Origin: Dama dama
Taxonomy: Eukaryota; Chordata; Mammalia; Artiodactyla; Cervidae
Length of the DNA: 64,000 nt
Direction: 5' to 3'
Assembly: GCF_033118175.1 (NCBI RefSeq)
Contig: NC_083711.1
Span: 46,758,001-46,822,000 of the forward strand
The position numbers were made by a program, and so were the translations under genes. Each line of letters starts with the position of its first letter. The stretch's first letter is position 1. Shown in pieces: positions 36,660-48,239 of this stretch. The notes below the pieces were generated by a model. The model was not told the DNA's origin. It ran no database searches and saw nothing but the letters and a program-made list of their open reading frames with translations.

Positions 36660-36872
36660 TAAACTCACATTTTTGAATGATGGACAACATGGTAAGTATT
36701 AGAAAATGAATAAAACTCTGCCAGATATAAATATTTAATATACATTGTGATTAATGACTTAACAGAAAAACACTGGAAATTACCATCTGGAGATGAGTGT
36801 ATGGGGTGACAGAGAACTCTTCTCAGAGAGGATGATACCGAGGAAGGTTTGAAGGATGATAAGGAGGTTACC

Positions 36873-37079
36873 GCTTCCCAGGGGGTTTAATGGTAAAGAA
36901 TCTGCCTGCCAAGCAGGGGACACGGGTTCAATCCCTGGGTCGGGAAGATCCCCTGGAGAAGGAAAGGGCAACCCACTCCAGTATTCTTGCCTGGGAAACC
37001 TCATAGACAGAGGAGCCTGGCGGGCTACAGTCCACGGGGTCACAAAGAGTTGGACATGACTCAGCAACTAAATAACAGC
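36873..37079 (+). mobile_element. Bov-tA SINE, full length, with 12-bp target duplication
   Basis: Complete plus-orientation copy. Perfect duplications aaggaggttacc lie at 36861-36872 and 37080-37091. Confidence 0.94.
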
Positions 37080-37599
37080 AAGGAGGTTACCAAGCAGATA
37101 AGGAAAGGTGCTCTTTCTCTTCAAGTAGAGAAAACGATACATGTCAAGAGACCAGTATAGAGAACACGGCAAAACAGGATCAAATTACACATGGGAGGAA
37201 TAAACATCTCAGTTTTACACAGAACTATATACATATAAAGGGTGAGGGATGCTGGCATGCAATCAAGTCAGAGAAGGAAGGGCGGGGCCAGATTCTGAAA
37301 AAATATATATAAAACGCAAAGGACTCCTCTCACTATAAAAGCATAGGAGTCTAGATACTGGGAAGACGGTAGATTTTATCTTACAGGTGATAAAGGGGCT
37401 GCTGGACACACTATGGAAGTATTAATAGAGTTCCCAGAGGGCGGTGCCCCAGTGCACAGAACCATAGCCCTCAGAAAAGAATCAACAAATATTTGCCCAA
37501 ATATGGGGCAAGAGTGCAGGGTATGGGGCTTGTGGAGGAAGCAGTGGGCCAGGGCCAGAGGCTGAGGCATGCTACTCACCGCAGCAGGGCTGGCTTTGA

Positions 37600-37900
37600 C
37601 ACTCGCAAGTTTCCTGACTCCTTGCTGTTCTGATGCTGCGAGCTTTACTCCTTAAATGTCATTTATCCCTGTGAACTAGGAATCTACTGACCCTAACAGC
37701 TGATCTGCTTAAAACCATTTTATCAGTAAGGTTTCTCCTACTTCCCTGGGCACTGTGAGCTTACCCTCCTTTTCAAACTCACAGCGCTATGCAACTTTCC
37801 CTGGCTATTTACACACATGCTCCAACTCGAAGATGATTATTGCACCAACTAGACTGCAGGATCCCTGAAGACAATGACAGTATTTTACTCGTTCATAACT
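37600..37900 (+). mobile_element. Possible L2 3' fragment
   Basis: Weak L2-like order of short motifs (gtgagcttaccctccttttc, actagactgcaggatccctg, acagtattttactcgttcat). Not certain. Confidence 0.4.
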
Positions 37901-38692
37901 ATCTCGGGCTGTGTTAACATATGTGCACACACCCTGGGAGTTTATAGCTGGAACTCTCTCACGCTGAGAGTTTTTATGAGAGGATGATAACGAGTACCAG
38001 CATTTTCTCTTTGATCCCAAGCGATTGAGTTCTGGCTGCAAACTCGCAGAAACTGTACTCCACAGAAGCAAGGAACGCTGAGCGTCCTTTCCTTAGAAAG
38101 CAGTTGAGGGAGTATGCATCTTGGGGTCTTTCCCGTAACTCAAGGAGCTAGCCAAAGATCTTCTTTCAACTACACACCTTCAGAGTGCAGGTGGATCTAG
38201 CAGGTGATGTTTTAGCAGCCTTTTAAGATCATTCCACTATTCGTCTGCTTCAGTGGACACTGGCATTCATTAAATTCTAGTTTATGTGAATACCTGTATT
38301 TTTTTGTACTTACAGAATATACTAATTCAATCCACATAAGGACCTGGAAAATTAGCATTATGTGGGTTTCTAAAGTAATAGTTTGAACTGACATACTTTC
38401 TTAAAGATCCTATCCTAAATGAAGAATATAATCAAATGGATTAAAGGAAATAATGTAATAGCAGTTTTGAACAATATAGTAATTACTTCATAAAGAATCA
38501 AAGTCTTGTGAAAAAATTTTAATTTCAAAATTTTTGTCTTGCCATATTTTCAAAGTAGGCTTCTGTGTACTAAATCAGTCTACATATTAATTTTAACATG
38601 ATACGTCTGCAGAACATAACACCACACTACTAAGATTACAACCATGTAAGATTATGCAGGTGTGTGCATGTGGACGAGAAAGGAAGATGCAG

Positions 38693-38912
38693 TGAAGTGA
38701 AAGTCGCTCAGTCATGTCCGACCCTTTGCGACCCCAGAGACTATACAGTTCATGGAATTCTCCAGGCCAGAATACTGGGCCAGGAATGCACTCCAGGGAA
38801 AGGAGTGGGTAGCCTTTCCCTTCTCCAGGGGATCTTCCCAACCCAGGGATCGAACCCAGGTCTCCTGCACTGCAGGTGGATTCTCTATCAGCTAAGCCAC
38901 AAGAGAAGCCCA
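38693..38912 (-). mobile_element. Bov-tA SINE, full length
   Basis: Minus-orientation copy with a 20-25 bp internal insertion (gaatgcactccagggaaagg) compared with neighbours. Confidence 0.9.
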
Positions 38913-39015
38913 ACAAAAATTATAAATGGATAGATTAGGGGTAGGACTGTAATTATTAGTTAAGCTTTTGGTTTTGAGTAATTGTTATATAACTGCCATC
39001 TGTATGATATTTTTT

Positions 39016-39101
39016 TTTTATTATTATTATTATTTTTTTTTTTCCCAGTGGGTTTTGTCATACATTGATATGAATCAGCCATGGATTTACATGTATTCCC
39101 A
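39016..39101 (-). mobile_element. Very short L1 3' end
   Basis: A poly-T with ATT interruptions followed by 60 bp identical to the end of the L1 at 35096-36185 (cccagtgggttttgtcatac, gaatcagccatggatttaca). Probable duplications atatttttt lie at 39007-39015 and 39102-39110, followed by aaat, which again resembles an L1 nick site. Confidence 0.85.
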
Positions 39102-39814
39102 ATATTTTTTAAATAAATAAAGTGCTAAGGCCATAAGGTTGTTATAAAACAAACTGAATCCATGAGCCACACAAGAAAAACCGCCAAGTGGTCTCACTTC
39201 CTACATCAACAATCACATTGAGCAAATATCATTCCCTCTACAAAGCTTTTCCTGATCTATATAGTTTCGTGTCATCAGTCCACATCCTTCCAACTAGTCA
39301 AGAAGTGGAAGTGGAAACCATCTATTTGCATACATTTAATTAATACCTCGTATTACCACCTGAACTTTCATACCCTGGGTTCATTTTGTAAAGTACAGTC
39401 TTATATTTAAAGTCTAACTCTATGTAAATTAAGACTTTCCTCATCATACTATAATCTGATGCTTTCTTTTTGGAAATTAATTAATTATTTTTTAAATTCT
39501 AGTACTGATACTTTAACTCATACACATTTCGTTGGAAGCTTGAATGTTCAAACAGAACTATTAAGTATTTCCAGAACAAAATAAAGTTTCCTCTCTGTTG
39601 ATAACATTGGGAAATCTACCTAAAAATCCTTAACCTGTAATTTTACAATTAATTTTTAATTTACAAGCTTTTAAAATATGAATTTTAAATTTGATCAACA
39701 CATATGGAATATGCGCTATATTTCTAACCTTCACTATGCAAAATTAATTGGAAATATAGGAGAAAAAGCATGCTTTGATTTTTGCCTCTGAAAAAAACTA
39801 CATATAAGAGCCCT

Positions 39815-40019
39815 AGTGTTAGCTGCTCAGTCGTGTCTGACTCTTTGCGACCCCATGGACTGCAGACCTCCAGACTCCTCTGTTCATGGAGTTTTCAAGG
39901 CTAGAAAACTGGAGTGGGTTGTCATGACCTACTCCAAGGGATCTTCCAGACCCAGGTATCAAACTTGTGTCTCCTGCATTGCAGGCAGATTCTTTATCAC
40001 CTGGGCCACCAAGGAGCCC
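39815..40019 (-). mobile_element. Bov-tA SINE, full length
   Basis: Minus orientation. Flanking gagccctagtgtt and gagccctaatgtt are probable target duplications with one difference. Confidence 0.9.
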
Positions 40020-40421
40020 TAATGTTTCATCAAACCAAAAAAACAGACCACGTAAAATTCTAATTTAACCTAATATCAATATTAGTAATAATTACAAATG
40101 TTCTTTGCACTGGGACATGTTCTTCACTTCCGACAATTCACAAATACTGCTCAAAAACTATTTCCCTGCATCACAAGCAAATAAAGGCACTACCCCACAG
40201 ACTGTAAATTTTTTTCCCACATTAGTTCAAAAATCATTGTAATACTGAATGATTCTTTTTAAAAAAGAATCTGATTTGACAGATTTATTAAATTAGCTAA
40301 CAAAAATAATTATTTTCATGAATAGTTTGTATTAATAGGCATAAAGAAGTCAGTCTCAATGGATTTTTAAAAATTTACTCCCCTGATATTTTACCACATT
40401 CAAATAACATTCTAACCTACA

Positions 40422-40657
40422 GGCTTCCCTGGTGGTGCAGTGAATAAGATTCTGCCTGCCAGTGCAGGGGTCATGGGTTCGATCCCTGCCTGGTCTGTGG
40501 AGCAACTAAGTGTGTGCCACAACTACTGAAGCCCGAGACCCCTCGAGCCTGCGCTCCACAATAAGAGAAGCCACCGCAATGAGAAGCCCATGCACCGCAA
40601 CTACAGAGCGCTGCACACAGGCAAGGAAGGCTGAGCACAGCCAAAAAGAAAAAAAAT
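40422..40657 (+). mobile_element. CHR-type long tRNA SINE
   Basis: The head ggcttccctggtggtgcagt is followed by the body (aactactgaagcccgagacc, caataagagaagccaccgca) and an A-rich tail. Confidence 0.88.
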
Positions 40658-41819
40658 TCCAACCCAGAAGGTAGGTGAACCCTCCACGACCCAAAGGAGG
40701 AAGCTGAGCTCCTGAGATGAGGTGACACAAATTCCTACAGTCATAATGTAAACCAGAGACTTAAATTCATTCAGTAGGCCCGCAACTTCCTATTAAGTAA
40801 ATTTATTACAGTAACAGGCAGGCAATCAGCATAATAAGTTCCACCAATTTAAGTTTTTTAGAGAGACATATTTTACAGGTAAAATATGCTTTCAATAAAA
40901 ACGAGAAAGACTTTGAAGGTGAACTTAATATCAAACTTAGAACTCAAGACACACAAATATAAGCCATGTCGAAAACAGCATCACAGTCAAACAGATGTGA
41001 ATAAACAGAATTTATAAATATATTAATGAAGTAAGATTAATTAAATACATCTCTGTTGTGAAAGGTTGACAAGTTTTCAGACCAATGATAAATTTTATTC
41101 TAGACCAAATAAAAAGAAAAAAAACATTTGTTCAGCAGAAAATCTGCTGAGGAATGGCATTAATGTGTGGCACTAATTGAAATGAGTGTAGTATCTTCCA
41201 CTTCAAAATGAGGTCTGAAAGACTAAAAAAAAAATCCTGAAATACAGTTCTACCTCAAAACACATATTAAATGCATTTCTACCTAGGCTGGCTAAGGAAA
41301 AAAAAAATCTGTATATCACAAAACACTTTCTCACAGCTTATTTTTATTGCAATTTGCAGAACATTTGAAAATGCATAAAGAAATTTACAACTCTACCATC
41401 GAAAGACAACTTTTATCATTTTATTATCTCCTTCCAGTGTTATTATAAAGACTTCTGATAGAGTAAAAACTCCAGCGTGTAACTTAACATTACAATATTG
41501 TAGACATCCCCATTAGAAAAAGTTCTATAGGCATCTTAGAGCATTGCTTCTCATTTTGAAGCCAGACTTCTTTCCAGGTTATGTGAAGAATCCCAGTGGA
41601 CCCTAAAGCACATCTGTTAACATGGACAGCACCACAGACTGCATCTGGATCCACCAGATAAGAAATACAATTTTTTAAAAAATTGGGGAATTCAAATGCC
41701 ATACAATTCCTGGGTTTTCAGGTGATGTATACCTAAATGACCCTTACTTTATCAATTTAGTAAGCTCATGATTAACAATGATAATCAGTTATAGCTGTTT
41801 GTACTTTACCCTTTGCCAG

Positions 41820-41970
41820 ACTCCTATGTACTAGCATTTCATTTTCACCAAGCTAGCAAACAGGTATATATTCTCTTATCACTGATGTAGAAAACTGAGG
41901 TACAAAGAAACTAAGTGAGTTTACAAAATTTACCCAATCAACTTGGGAGAACTAGAAATCAGGTCTTTTA
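41820..41970 (-). mobile_element. MIR SINE
   Basis: Minus orientation: tgtactagcatttcattttc, gatgtagaaaactgaggtac, ggagaactagaaatcaggtc. Confidence 0.65.
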
Positions 41971-42324
41971 AATTATCAGGATCATTTCTATTTGTGTTAA
42001 TCTATACTGATGTTTTTATACAACATGACATGGTGAAAGAGAACCAGATACTCTAGTTGTTAAAACACTTGGTAAAAACTAAAATTAAAAAAAAAACTAA
42101 CTTAAAAAAAAAAAAAGTAATGTTGCATGTTTAATTAGGCCAGGCTTGAGAAACTCTAAAAACAAAGCAATTGTCTCATTTGCGGAGGAGACATTTAATC
42201 AGTTATAAACTATTCAAAGATCTTTTTTAAACATAACATAAACACTTTCAGATTCTGAAATAAGCAAAAGTGGTCAGAGTATCCTGCTTATGTAGTTATA
42301 CTTTGTATCAACATACCTTATTTT

Positions 42325-42435
42325 ACTGGTGTCTCAGTTTCCTTGTGTTTGAAATGGGATAACAATACTTAAGACTGCTGTGGTGAGGATTAAATGAGTT
42401 AATAGATGTAAATCACTTAGGGTTGTCACAAATTA
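42325..42435 (+). mobile_element. MIR SINE fragment
   Basis: Plus orientation: gtgtctcagtttccttgtgt, gaggattaaatgagttaata. Confidence 0.7.
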
Positions 42436-43722
42436 AGACCCATTTGATCAGTGTTAGCCACATGTTAATATAAGTCTGTTAATTGCTTTTTCTGTCTACC
42501 AGGAGGAAAATAAAAGCATAGGCGCTAAAACTTCAATGAAGGAAAGGATTTCACTTTAATTGAGTGCTGATGTTCAAGAATTCGATTAAGGAGATGATCT
42601 AACTGAAACCTGAATGCTGCCTAGAATTGAAAGAGGTCAGTTTACCAAATACATTTTTTCCATTTACATTATATTTCCATATGCCTGTCAAAGTTTTAGC
42701 TTCTTCACAATGACATGCTTAAGGCCATGATTCCACACTCTACTGAAAACTACATGAAAGCAACATTATGCTGGACTTAAACATGGAGATCAACCTAAAA
42801 ACAAACAAACTAACAAAACCTCTTCCAAGTATTAAGTATCAGTCCAGTTCTTATCTCTCACTGTAATAAAATGGAAATGCAATGGAGAAATGTGTTCAAT
42901 AACCTGTCAAATTGTTTTCAAAATTGCCGTTCAGTGCCTGAAAAAAGTACTAAAAAGGGGAAGAAATCAGCCCAGCATTCTCTTTCAACTATGATTATTA
43001 AGTAAATAGCTTTGTACGCTCTGGAATCTCGAACGATCCTAGTAGGAAAGAAGTTTTGTCACTTTCTGTAAGGGCTTGCCCATTTAATACGGATCGCTCC
43101 GTCTGGGCAATAGAGCACGCTGTCTTGGGTCCCAGACGTAGAGTCTGACCCAGACAATCTATCTAGACCACCATCCTGAATAGGCAGGGATTGCAAAGAG
43201 CATGTTCTAAATCCAAGACTCAAAGATAACCAGAATCAACTCTATTCGATTTTGAACGTGGCACTTTCACAAAAGATAATCGTCGTCAACTCCCTTCAAT
43301 GGATTTAAGATGCTATCGAATTACCTGGCCGTTTTACTCTGTTCGTCCATCCACTTAGCTTAAAGATTAGACAGCGCATCTCCAAAACTTGTCCTTTTCC
43401 TCTCAAATACTTTCCCCAGAACAATCCAATGCCCAAAGGAGGTCTTCATAGCAAGGTCTCACTTCCCTCTTTTCAAAAAAAAATGAATGGGCTTCCCCAA
43501 AAGTAAAGCCACGCCAACTTGGGGGAAAACAGACAACCAAGCTTTGCAATTCAACCCAGCGAGTGCGGGACCAGGTCTGGCCAGGCACCGAGGCGCACCA
43601 CAACTAGCCTGCGTGTCTGCAGATTCCGTAACGACCCGGACACCCTGCGCCCCAGAGGCTCCAACTGCGCCCCCACGGCCCCCGGGGCCCCGCGCGCGGC
43701 GCACTCCTCGGGAAGAACTCAC

Positions 43723-43939
43723 CTTGCTGGGCTCCGGCGTCCCCGAGCAGCAGGAGCAGGATCAGTACGAGGAGGAGGAACAGAGGCCTGGGGAAGGCGG
43801 TGGAGGAGGAGTTGGAGCGAAGAGGGAGGGGGTAGGAGCGGGAGAGGGGGAGCGCGGCCCGGGCGGGGGCGGCGACCGCGGCCCGGACTAGGAAACGTTG
43901 AGGGCTGTGCCCGGCTCTCACCACCGCCCGGCTCGCCAT
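43723..43939 (-). CDS. DCBLD2: DCBLD2 exon 1, coding part (start codon, long signal sequence)
   Basis: This exon encodes the N-terminus of DCBLD2, a single-pass neuropilin-like membrane protein with CUB, LCCL and discoidin domains (family knowledge). The ATG is at 43939-43937 in a strong context (G at -3, G at +4). The 72 complete codons begin MASRAVVRAG, as in the human protein, and end DAGAQQ. A run of about 15 mostly Leu/Val/Ile residues lies near residues 52-66. This fits the very long cleavable signal described for ESDN: my count of the human exon from memory is 68 codons, against 72 here. The exon ends with G of a split Gly codon (phase 1) at a consensus donor, CAAG|GTGAGT. No in-frame ATG lies upstream as far as 44212, although the frame stays open, so I take this ATG as the start. 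The 5' UTR continues upstream, but its end cannot be placed from the sequence. The identity is secure because exons 2 and 3 follow on the same strand in matching phase. Confidence 0.96.
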
Positions 43940-44330
43940 CGCGGCGGCCGGCAGTCCGCCTGCATAGTGCGGGCGCCCCGGGGCCGCGGCACCGGGCGAG
44001 CAGGCAAAGGCAGCGGCGGGAGAGCAGGAGGCAGCGCGCGCTTCGCCCCACGCCGCCCGCACTCCGCGAAGCCTCCTTCTCCTTCGTCCCCTCCCTCCGC
44101 TCCCCTCCCCGAGACCCCAGGCCGGAGCGCTAGGGAGGGGAGGGAAGGAAACGGGGTGCTCGAGCCGCGGAGGACAGCTGGGGGGACGCGCCTCCCGAGC
44201 CGCGTTCAGCAACCCGACCCCTGCCCGCCGCGCGCGTCCTGGGCTCGGGCTGGCTGGCAGGCAGGCCGGCCGCCGGCTCCCTCGCGCTCCCTCTCGCGCG
44301 TGCTGGCCACGCCTTCACAGCCCGCCCCGG

Positions 44331-44458
44331 CCAATCCGCGGGCAGCCCCGGTCCGTCTCCCTCTGCGCCACCCAATCAACGCTCGTTCGCCTCGGTCGAC
44401 CCGTTAGCTCCCCGGCCCACTCCTCGAGCTCCACCGCCCCTCATCCCTCTCCTCCAAT
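44331..44458. promoter_or_regulatory. Three CCAAT boxes in the DCBLD2 promoter
   Basis: CCAAT pentamers lie on the plus strand at 44331-44335, 44372-44376 and 44454-44458, so in inverted orientation relative to DCBLD2. NF-Y binds either orientation, and clustered CCAAT boxes are common in TATA-less CpG promoters. The spacings are 41 and 82 bp. They lie about 390-520 bp upstream of the ATG, so they would be just upstream of a start site near 44100-44250. Binding is inferred from motif matches only. Confidence 0.5.
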
Positions 44459-44782
44459 CCCCTGCGGCCTTGGGAAGCGTCCCACCCGCCTCCCCCAAAA
44501 CGGGTTCCGCCCCCAAACTCTAGCCCCCGACAGCCCCCTCCCCGGCCCGCGCGCCTGTTATTGTTGGGACTTCAGCCCAGGCTGATCCCGCAGAGGCGGT
44601 TGCTCGCTCTGGTCAATGACTTCCGGGACTTCCCCCTAGCCCGCTCTCCCTGCTGCTCTGACCCAACTTGCTCCTTGCTCCTCCCACGTCGCACATCAGG
44701 CCACTGGAAGGGGTGGGAAACCTGGATTCTGGCTGATTTTAGCTGGGAGCTGAGTCGGAGGGAGTTTTTTTTCGCTCAATAG

Positions 44783-44786
<4 letters not shown>

Positions 44787-44822
<36 letters not shown>
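44787..44822. repeat. (GT)18 microsatellite
   Basis: Thirty-six bases of uninterrupted GT, about 230 bp beyond the upstream edge of the CpG island and about 850 bp upstream of the DCBLD2 ATG. Confidence 0.98.
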
Positions 44823-44824
<2 letters not shown>

Positions 44825-45314
44825 AATTAAAATTACATCCAGTTGTTGCAGCAACTCCCAGTTACAATAACAGATACAGTGTTCACTGTAAGATGTATAT
44901 GTATTTGCTGTTGCCTATGCCTTTTACTATATTAATGTGGGCCGGGGGATGGCGTAAAAAAAAGTGTATGACAAGATCCATGCCCCTAAAGCAATTTAAA
45001 CCTGACTTCCTAACATTCACTAAGCCATTCTACCAAGACTTGTTGGCCACCTGCTGTGTACCTGCAAACTTACAAGTTGTGGGATTTGCAGTCATAATAC
45101 AGAAATCTTCCAAAATCTTGTGCTGGGACAGAGATGGAAATGCATCGTGAAAGTCAGAATAAAATAAATACTAATCAGAGTCGTGAGTAATCAGAGGGAG
45201 GCTGTAAAAAGATGGAGTAACCAAAAAAAATTTAAAAAAAGAACTGGCTCTTTGGGAAAGGGGAAAGCACAGGACTACTGGTTTTAGGAGAAAGATGCCA
45301 TTTAGGATGTTTTT

Positions 45315-47597
45315 CTTATCTCTCCTTGCTATTCTTTGGAACTCTGCATTCAGATGGGTGTATCTTTCCTTTTCCCCTTTGCCTTTTGCTTCTCTTCTTT
45401 TCTCGACTATCTGTAAGGCCTCCTCAGATAGCCATTTTGCCTTTTTGCATTTCTTTCTCTTGGGAATGGTGTTAATCACTGCTTCCAGCACAGTGTCACG
45501 AACCTCCGTCCATAGTTCTTCAGGCACTCTACCAGATCTAATCCCTTGAATGTATTTGTCACTTTCACTCTATAGTCATAAGGGATTCGATTTAGGTCAT
45601 ACCTGAATGGTCTAGTGGTTTTCCTACTTTCTTCAATTTAAGTCGAATTTGGCAATAAGGAGTTCATGATGTGAGCCACAGTCTGCCCCCGGTCTTGTTC
45701 TTGCTGACTGTATAGAGCTTCTCCACCTTTGGCTGCAAAGAATATAATCAATCTGATTTTGGTGTTGACAATCTGGTGATGTCCATGTGTAGAGTCTTCT
45801 CTTGTGTTGTTGGAAGAGGGTGTTTACTATGACCAGTGCATTCTCTTGGCAAAACTCTATTAGCCTTTGTCCTGCTTCATTCTGTACTCCAAGGCCAAAT
45901 TTGCCTGAACATTTCATGCAAAGATGGGCACAATAAAGGACAAAAATGGTATGGACCTAACAGAAGCAGAAGATATTAAGAAGAGGTGGCAAGAATACAC
46001 AGAACTATACAAAATAGATCCTCATGACCCAGATAATCACGATGGTGTGATCACTCACCTAGAGGCAGACATCCTGAACTGCGAAGTCAAGTGGGCCTTA
46101 GGAAGGATCACTACAAACAAAGCTAGTGGAGGTGATGGAATTCTAGTATGAGCTATTTCAAATCCTAAAAGATGATGCTGTGAAAGTGCTGCACTCAATA
46201 TGCTTCAAATTTAGAAAACTCAGCAGTGGTCACAGGACTGGAAAAGGTCATTTTTCATTCCAATCCCAAAGAAAGTTAATGCCAAAGAATGCTCAAACTA
46301 TTGCACAATTGCACTCATCTCACACGCTAGCAAAGTAATGCTCAAAATTCTCCAAGCCAGGCTTCAATAGTATGTGAACCGTGAGCTTCCAGATGTTCAA
46401 GCTGGATTTAGAAAAGGCAGAGGAACCAGAGATCAAATCGCCAACATCTGTTGGATCATTGAAAAAGCAAGACAATTCCAGAAAAACATCTACTTCTGCT
46501 TTATTGACTATGCCAAAGCTTTTGACTTTGTGGATCACAATAAACTGTGGAAAATTCTGAAAGAGATGGGAATATCAGGCCACCTGACCTGCCTTTTGAG
46601 AAAATTGTATGCAGGTCAGGAAGCAACAGTTAGAACTGGACATGGAACAGTCCAAATAGGGACTGGACTGGTTCCAAATAGGGAAAGGAATACATCAAGG
46701 CTGTATATTGTCACCCTGCTTATTTAACTTCTATACAGAGTACATCATGAGAACACTGGGCTGAATGAAGCACAAGCTGGAATCAAGATTGCTGGGAGAA
46801 ATATCAATAACCTCAGATATGCAGATGACACCACCCTTATGGCAGAAAGCAAAGAACTAAAGAGCCTCTTGATGAAAGTTAAAGAGGAGAGTGAAAAACT
46901 TGGCTTAAAACTCAACATTCAGAAAACTAAGATCATGGCATCTGGTCCCATCACTTCATGGCAAATAGATGGGGAAACAGTGGAAACAGTGACAGACTTT
47001 ATTTTTTAAGGCTCCAAAATCACTGCAAATAGTGATTGCAGCCATGAAATTAAAAGATGCTTGCTCCTTGGAAGAAAAGTTATGACCAACCTAGATAGTA
47101 TATTAAAAAGCAGAGACATTACTTTACCAGCAAAGGTCCATCTAGTCAATGCTATGGTTTTTCCAATAGTCATGTATGGATGTGAGAGTTGGACTATAAA
47201 GAAAGCTGAACACGAAAGAATTAATGCTTTTGAACTGTGGTCTAGGAGAAGATTCTTGAGAGTCCCTTGAACTGCAAGGAGAACCAGACAGTCCATCCTA
47301 GAGATCAGTCCTGGGTGTTCATTGGAAGGACTGATGCTGAAGCTGAAACTCCAATACTTTGGCCACCTGATGGGAATAACTGACTCATTTGAAAAGACCC
47401 TGATGCTGGGAAAGATTGAAGGTGGGAGGAGAAAGGGATTACAGAGGATGAGATGATTGGATGGCATCACCAATTCAATGGACATGAGTTTGAGTAAACT
47501 CCTCCAGGAGTTGGTGATGGACAGGGAAGCCTGGCATGCTGCAGTCCATCGGTTCACAAAGAGTTGGACATGACTGAGTTACTGAACTGACTAACTG
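45315..47597 (+). mobile_element. BovB LINE with inverted 5' part and 10-bp target duplication
   Basis: Bases 45315-45907 are BovB in minus orientation (endonuclease end to linker; readable pieces include SQRWRSSIQSARTRPGADCG and RREAKGKGEKERYTHLNAEF). At about 45907/45908 the orientation flips, and 45908-47597 is BovB in plus orientation from the linker through the RT to the 3' end. About 50 codons between the two parts are missing. Perfect duplications ggatgttttt lie at 45305-45314 and 47598-47607, so both parts were inserted together. Confidence 0.93.
45924..47270 (+). pseudogene. Broken BovB reverse transcriptase
   Basis: The RT frame is readable in pieces: DLTEAEDIKKRWQEYTELYK, then KASGGDG, then ELPDVQAGFRKGRGTRDQIA, then CFIDYAKAFDFVDHNKL (RT motif with the first catalytic Asp). 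In another frame come RYADDTTLMAES, holding the YADD motif near 46815-46830, and later VMYGCESWTIKKAEH. At least three frame changes or stops interrupt it, so no active enzyme can be made. The segments between 46727 and 47061 are shifted relative to their neighbours. Confidence 0.9.
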
Positions 47598-47697
47598 GGA
47601 TGTTTTTAACATGGGGCCCTAAAAAAGGGATGATGCCATTAAAAAACTGGAAAGGTGGATCAGGTTGTATGAGCAAGTGCGTCAGTTTTGGACGTAC

Positions 47698-47998
47698 GGG
47701 ACTTCCATGGTGGTCCAGTGTTTAAGAATCCACCTGCCAATGCAGGGGACCTGGCTTCAATCCCTGGTCCAGGAAAATTCCATATGCCTTGGAACAACTA
47801 AGCCTGTGTGAGACCCCTGAGCCTGTGTGCCACAGCTGCTGAAGACTGCCTGCCTAGAGCCTGTGCACCATCACAAGAGAAGCCACCACAATTAGAAGCC
47901 CAAGCATTGCAACTGGAGAGTAGCCCCAGCTTGCTGAAACTAGAGAAAGTTGAGTGCAGCATCAAAGACCCAGGACAGCAATAAATAAATAAATAAAA
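47698..47998 (+). mobile_element. CHR-type long tRNA SINE
   Basis: The head gggacttccatggtggtcca is followed by body motifs and an (AAAT)n tail. Near-duplications gttttggacgtac and gtttggacatac flank it. Confidence 0.88.
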
Positions 47999-48239
47999 AG
48001 TTTGGACATACTGAACTTGGGATGTTCACTCAGCTAGCACATGATGTTATATAACAGGCAGGTTAACATTTTCGTCTAAAGCTCAGGTTGAGGAATACCT
48101 TGAAGTTATGGGTGAGGGTCATAAGTGAGTGTGATCTGAAAACTATGGAAGGGACTGACATCCTCAAATGAAAATCTGAGAATTCAAAAGGATTTTGGAG
48201 GTCATCGTTTTCAATTCCCCTGCGGTTAGCATACACTCA

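Larger units (their letters stand above)
22562..43722 (-). other. DCBLD2: DCBLD2 intron 1 (about 21.2 kb)
   Basis: The intron is bounded by the exon 1 donor and the exon 2 acceptor. Repeats inside are listed separately. In these stretches I see no exon, RNA gene or named repeat: 22562-23058, 23191-23710, 24036-24272, 24483-26039, 26311-28017, 28583-28900, 29230-29604, 30323-30829, 32986-34849, 36201-36530, 36660-36860, 37092-37599, 37901-38692, 39111-39814, 40020-40421, 40658-41819, 41971-42324 and 42436-43560. Most are AT-rich, with scattered A-runs that look like worn repeat tails. The stretch 33500-34960 is less AT-rich and purine-rich on the plus strand, without a recognisable coding pattern. 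The intron would be removed from the DCBLD2 transcript. Confidence 0.95.
43560..44560 (-). promoter_or_regulatory. DCBLD2: CpG island promoter of DCBLD2
   Basis: The sequence changes sharply from AT-rich intron to a block dense in G, C and CpG that covers exon 1 and about 600 bp upstream of the ATG. There is no TATA box at a convincing position. GC-box-like motifs occur at 44321 (cccgcccc) and at 44434 and 44507 (ccgcccc). The type of promoter suggests broad, dispersed initiation, probably between about 44000 and 44250. The exact start site is an inference. The upstream edge near 44560 is followed within 230 bp by a GT microsatellite. Confidence 0.9.

Noticed and set aside
43940..44212. 91-codon in-frame extension upstream of the DCBLD2 ATG
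   Set aside because: The frame is open, but the codon at 44212 is TTG and there is no upstream in-frame ATG. The known protein starts at MASRAVV and the Kozak context at 43939 is strong.
43487..44407. Long plus-strand open frames opposite DCBLD2 exon 1
   Set aside because: GC-rich DNA has few stop codons. These frames are Arg/Pro/Gly-rich, overlap each other and lie over the promoter and exon of the opposite strand.
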